8,290 bases of DNA, from NCBI GenBank assembly GCA_016177555.1, contig JACOVB010000057.1:1-8290 (forward strand), given 5' to 3'. The stretch comes from Candidatus Rokuibacteriota bacterium. Its GTDB lineage: Bacteria > Methylomirabilota > Methylomirabilia > Rokubacteriales > CSP1-6. Made by a program: the position numbers and the translations under genes. This document shows, piece after piece, positions 5,876 to 8,290 of this stretch; the first letter of the stretch is position 1; each line of letters opens with the position of its first letter. Under the pieces are notes generated by a model, which did not search any database, was not told the origin of the DNA, and saw only the letters and a list, made by a program, of their open reading frames with translations.

Positions 5876-6922
5876 CTAGTAGCCCATCGTTTCGCGCCGG
5901 AGATGAGTCGCCTGCTCTCGGCCCCGGGGCTCGTAGTGGTAGAGATCAGCGTAGAGCTGCGGCAGGCACACCACCGCCAGTCCGCTCTTGGTGATCGGCG
6001 AGTAGAAGACCCCCTCGTCGTAGGGCGCCAGCAGGTAGACATTGCCCTCTCCGACGCCTGCCCTGAGCCCGAGGCTCTGGACGATGGGCTCCAGGCTGCC
6101 CTCCACGTAGCAGTGGAGGGCGGGGAAGCGGACCTTGGAGGCGACGAGCGCCGCTGCCGAATGGAGCGTGAAGGCGTAGCGGCGGCCCTCGGCATGACAG
6201 ACCCGTCCGAGCTCGCCGGCGAGCTTGCGGGTGATCCGCTCCGGCGAGAAGAAGGCCTCGATGTCGTTCACCCGGTAGCTGTAGGAATCCGTCCAGCCCT
6301 CGAGCAAGTCCCCCGGCTTCACCAGATGGATGCGCTGGTGATCCCGTCGCTCCACCCACGACAGCTCCTCCAGCCGCTTCACCACGTTGTGGCAGTGGCC
6401 CAGGCTCACCTCCGCCGCCTTGGCGAGATCTTCGAGGCCCCAGGGGTGCTGGGCATCCACCAGGAGCACCCGGACCACCCGTGTGGCTCTGGGAGCGAAC
6501 AGGGACCGCAGGGGCCGGGTGGAGGGACGGGTATTGGGCTTGCCCTCCTTCTCGATCAGGACATTGTCGAAGGAGAGGTGGCAGTTCCCCGACAGGTCCA
6601 GGTAGCCGAGCCCGCCCTTCTTGAGGAGCAAGGCGCTCTGGGCGCTGATGTATGGCGCCACGGCAACGGCATAGGCGTCAGGCAGCTCCCGCCGGAGCTC
6701 GCCCAGCCTGGTCATGGCCGCTCGGATCTGCCTGGGCTGGCCCAGGGAAGTCGTTTCGACGATCACGGCGTGGTCGACCGCCCCGAGCTTGAATCTGACA
6801 AGCAGATCCACTGGTTGGACGCCTGCTCTGAAATCAGGGTGCTCCTCCCAGTCGCTGGCTCTCGGGAACAGCTCGCGGAGCCGCTCCCCCGCCAACTTCC
6901 GCATGTCGTGAGACTTAGACAT
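5876..6922 (-). CDS. AbiEi-like protein: winged-helix regulator with nuclease-fold-like N-terminus, no toxin partner
   Basis: The protein has 348 residues. Residues 30-127 look like a restriction-endonuclease-like domain: D39 in QPVDLL, E56 in VIVETTSLGQPRQIR, then GLGYLDLSGNCHL (104-116), typical of the AbiEi-like (COG4861-type) group. The third catalytic position reads Thr (E-T-T) where active enzymes have Lys, so catalysis is doubtful. Residues 140-202 form a winged helix (RVLLVDAQHPWGLEDLAKAAEV). The C-terminal part (222-348) has YAFTLHSAAAL, NVYLLAPYDEGVF and LPQLYADLYHYEPRGREQATHL, close to the ends of type IV antitoxins. AbiEi proteins repress their own operon and neutralise the nucleotidyltransferase toxin AbiEii; no such gene follows. 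The ATG at 6920-6922 was chosen because the upstream TTG (6988) lies in the -35 box. The Shine-Dalgarno (GAAAGG) touches the ATG and is weak; ATG at 6902-6904 is an alternative. Confidence 0.72.
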   Translation of the reverse strand: MSKSHDMRKLAGERLRELFPRASDWEEHPDFRAGVQPVDLLVRFKLGAVDHAVIVETTSLGQPRQIRAAMTRLGELRRELPDAYAVAVAPYISAQSALLLKKGGLGYLDLSGNCHLSFDNVLIEKEGKPNTRPSTRPLRSLFAPRATRVVRVLLVDAQHPWGLEDLAKAAEVSLGHCHNVVKRLEELSWVERRDHQRIHLVKPGDLLEGWTDSYSYRVNDIEAFFSPERITRKLAGELGRVCHAEGRRYAFTLHSAAALVASKVRFPALHCYVEGSLEPIVQSLGLRAGVGEGNVYLLAPYDEGVFYSPITKSGLAVVCLPQLYADLYHYEPRGREQATHLRRETMGY

Positions 6923-6930
6923 CCTTTCAC

Positions 6931-6972
6931 TTGTTCCATACGTTTCAGCGTGTGCTGAAACAATAGGAACAA
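6931..6972. promoter_or_regulatory. Two-tier palindromic operator of the AbiEi-like gene
   Basis: The 42-bp element reads TTGTTCC-N4-GTTTCAGC-N4-GCTGAAAC-N4-GGAACAA. The inner arms (6942-6949 / 6954-6961) and outer arms (6931-6937 / 6966-6972) are perfect inverted copies, separated by unpaired 4-base spacers of equal length (ATAC and AATA). It covers the -10 box and predicted start of the AbiEi-like gene, 8 bp before its ATG. Two inverted copies of GCTGAAAC-N4-GGAACAA suggest a dimeric or tetrameric repressor, most simply the AbiEi-like protein itself; AbiEi is known to bind inverted repeats in its own promoter. Confidence 0.75.
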
Positions 6973-6988
6973 ACGAAACTCCTGTCAA
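6960..6988 (-). promoter_or_regulatory. Sigma70-like promoter of the AbiEi-like gene
   Basis: On the minus strand a perfect TTGACA (plus-strand 6983-6988) is followed after exactly 17 bp by TATTGT (6960-6965, 4 of 6). The start would be near 6953, in the middle of the palindrome, leaving a leader of about 30 bases. The -10 box occupies part of the inner arm and the spacer of the operator, so bound protein would block RNA polymerase. Confidence 0.7.
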
Positions 6989-6989
6989 G

Positions 6990-7009
6990 AAAAAAGATTC
7001 CGGGATCTT
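6990..7009 (-). terminator. Weak intrinsic terminator of the Rel-metallopeptidase operon
   Basis: A 16-bp near-palindrome (6994-7009; AAGAT and ATCTT arms around a 6-base centre) is followed on the minus strand by a run of six T (plus-strand A at 6990-6995, two of them in the stem). It lies 37 bp past the metallopeptidase stop and just ahead of the next promoter. The stem is short, so termination may be partial. Confidence 0.4.
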
Positions 7010-7010
7010 G

Positions 7011-7018
7011 GCTGAAAC
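7011..7018. promoter_or_regulatory. Third copy of the operator core GCTGAAAC
   Basis: GCTGAAAC, the exact 8-base inner arm of the palindrome, appears again about 50 bp upstream of it, followed by AGGAG where the full half-site has N4-GGAACAA. It could be an auxiliary site for the same protein. A lone 8-mer is weak evidence. Confidence 0.3.
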
Positions 7019-7045
7019 AGGAGCGTAGAACAGCAGGAGGGTGTG

Positions 7046-7417
7046 CTAGGGACCTTCCTCGATGTCTTCCATGGTGTCGTCATCGAGCCCGAAGTAGTGG
7101 CCCACCTCGTGGCTGACGACGTCCCTGACCAGATCGGCCATGTCCTCCTCGTCCTGGCAGTCCTCCTCGATGGGTCCCTGGTAGATGTGGATGGTGTCGG
7201 GCAGGACATTGCCGTAGAAGGCGTCGCGGTGGGTCAGGTCCACCCCTCGGTAGAGGCCGTAGAGCGTGTCCGGAGGCTCGATGCCCATCTCCCGGAGCGT
7301 CTCCGCGTCGGCCCAGTCCTCGACGACCACGGCGATGTTGGCCATCTTCTCCCGGAAGGGGCGCGGGAGCTTTCGAAGGGCAGAACTCACCAGCTTCTCG
7401 AACTCAGCGCGGGTCAT
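7046..7417 (-). CDS. Zincin-like metallopeptidase family protein (Zincin_1 / PF06262 type)
   Basis: This 123-residue acidic protein has HEVGHYFGLDD near its end, that is HExxHxxGxxD with H103, E104, H107 and probable third zinc ligand D113, preceded by a VRDVVSHEVGH helix. Size, the motif position and IAVVVEDWADAETL / TLYGLYRGVDLTHR upstream match the short 'metallopeptidase family' proteins; their substrates are not known and peptidase activity is an assumption from the motif. There is no signal peptide, so it is expected in the cytosol. It starts 20 bp after the RelA/SpoT-like gene on the same strand, with only a weak G-rich ribosome-binding site, and is probably co-transcribed with it. Confidence 0.88.
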   Translation of the reverse strand: MTRAEFEKLVSSALRKLPRPFREKMANIAVVVEDWADAETLREMGIEPPDTLYGLYRGVDLTHRDAFYGNVLPDTIHIYQGPIEEDCQDEEDMADLVRDVVSHEVGHYFGLDDDTMEDIEEGP

Positions 7418-7437
7418 TCAGGCCCAGGCCCCCGGCG

Positions 7438-8289
7438 CTAGAGACCGCGGACCCGCTCCACATTGATGACGTCCCTCACCTCGCGGATGGCCTGGATGAT
7501 GGACTGGAGCTGGCGCAGGTCGTCGACCTCGACCACGAAATTGTTCATCCCCTTCCGGTCCTCGGTCACGATGATGTCGGCCTTCGTGATGTTCCCGTGA
7601 CGCGAGGAGATCGCCGTGGTGATCTCCGCCAGGAGCCCGGGACGGTCCCGGCCGATGTGGACGGCGATCCTCACGGGCCGCTTGGCCGGCTCCCCCTCCT
7701 CCCACTCCACGGCCAGCAGACGCTCCTTGTCGAGGACGTTCTTGACCACCGTGAGGCAGTCGCGGGCGTGCACCGTGAGCCCGCGCCCGCGCGTGATGAA
7801 TCCGACGATCCCGTCGCCCGGCACCGGCGAGCAGCACTTGCCGAAGCGCACCAGGACGTCGTCCACGCCCCGGATGCGCACCGCCCCGTCCGTCTTCCTC
7901 GCCGCCTTCTGGGCGCGCGGCTCCTCCCGCCTGTCGGCCTCGTGCACGGCCGTCGGGGCCAGCTTGCCCAGGACCTGCTGGACGGAGGTCTTGCCGTAGC
8001 CGATGGAGGCCAGGAGGTCGTCGACCGAGGGGAAGCCGAGCTCGGTGATCAGCTTCCGCATCTCGTCGGAGGCGAGCAGCGCGGCCGGCGAGAGGCGGTA
8101 CTTCTTGGCCTCGCGGTCGAAGAACTCACGCCCGAGCGTCAGCGAGCGGGCGCGCTCCTCGATCTTGAGCCACTGGTTGATCTTGGCGCGCGCACGGTTG
8201 GACTTGACGATCTTGAGCCAGTCCCGGCTCGGGTGCTGGGCGGGAGAGGTGATCACCTCGACGATGTCCCCCTGCCGGAGCGTGTAGCG
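7438..8289 (-). CDS. relA: RelA/SpoT family (p)ppGpp synthetase/hydrolase, C-terminal part
   Basis: The gene runs in from beyond the window; 283 residues are visible. The first ones (RYTLRQGDIVE, then VITSPAQHPSRDWLKIVKSNRARAKINQWLK) are the end of the TGS domain and the start of the helical domain. About 138-182 is the conserved Cys-containing region (VRIRGVDDVLVRFGKCCSPVPGDGIVGFITRGRGLTVHARDC), with the paired Cys and the final His and Cys present. About 206-283 is an ACT domain (VRIAVHIGRDRPGLLAEITTAIS). These regulatory domains let long Rel proteins sense the ribosome and amino-acid state. The hydrolase and synthetase domains are outside, so RelA, SpoT or bifunctional Rel cannot be told apart. 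Confidence 0.93.
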   Translation of the reverse strand, partial: RYTLRQGDIVEVITSPAQHPSRDWLKIVKSNRARAKINQWLKIEERARSLTLGREFFDREAKKYRLSPAALLASDEMRKLITELGFPSVDDLLASIGYGKTSVQQVLGKLAPTAVHEADRREEPRAQKAARKTDGAVRIRGVDDVLVRFGKCCSPVPGDGIVGFITRGRGLTVHARDCLTVVKNVLDKERLLAVEWEEGEPAKRPVRIAVHIGRDRPGLLAEITTAISSRHGNITKADIIVTEDRKGMNNFVVEVDDLRQLQSIIQAIREVRDVINVERVRGL

Positions 8290-8290
8290 C

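Noticed and set aside
5620..5994. Plus-strand frame rich in Phe running through the micro-ORF region
   Set aside because: The Phe runs are the antisense of AAG lysine codons; there is no plausible ribosome-binding site, and it overlaps the end of the AbiEi-like gene.
6923..6988. TTG start at 6988 for the AbiEi-like protein, adding 22 residues
   Set aside because: That TTG is part of a perfect -35 box and lies upstream of the predicted transcript start; the added segment covers the palindromic operator.

Overview
The window comes from a GC-rich bacterial chromosome and is mostly core housekeeping sequence. The gene order (a (p)ppGpp synthetase gene; rpmB divergent from recG-rsmD-coaD-aspartate aminotransferase) together with a CoxG-like gene would fit a Methylomirabilota/Rokubacteria or deltaproteobacteria-like genome. 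That placement is inference from gene content only. No tRNA, rRNA, CRISPR array, IS element or phage gene was seen.

Layout, right to left, because nearly everything is on the minus strand. (1) 7046-8289: the C-terminal part of a long RelA/SpoT-type protein, followed by a small zincin-like metallopeptidase. (2) 5667-7045: the accessory-looking part. An AbiEi-like winged-helix regulator (348 aa) has its own sigma70-like promoter. The -10 box and start region of that promoter lie in a 42-bp two-tier palindrome (6931-6972). Downstream on the same strand are two tiny, extremely lysine-rich reading frames (21 and 12 codons), each with the same Shine-Dalgarno block at the same distance. No AbiEii toxin gene is present. 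(3) 5361-5552, plus strand: rpmB (ribosomal protein L28), divergent from recG across an 80-bp intergenic region with back-to-back promoter-like elements. (4) 1-5280: a tight minus-strand operon recG-rsmD-coaD-aspartate aminotransferase-CoxG-like SRPBCC protein-secreted Cys-rich protein (cut by the window edge), with gaps of 9 to 49 bp.

The housekeeping operon joins DNA repair (RecG), 16S rRNA methylation (RsmD), coenzyme A synthesis (CoaD) and amino-acid metabolism, a common bacterial grouping. The least explained part is 5667-7018: an orphan AbiEi-like protein whose usual toxin partner is absent, a very ordered operator, and lysine-rich micropeptides in the downstream position.
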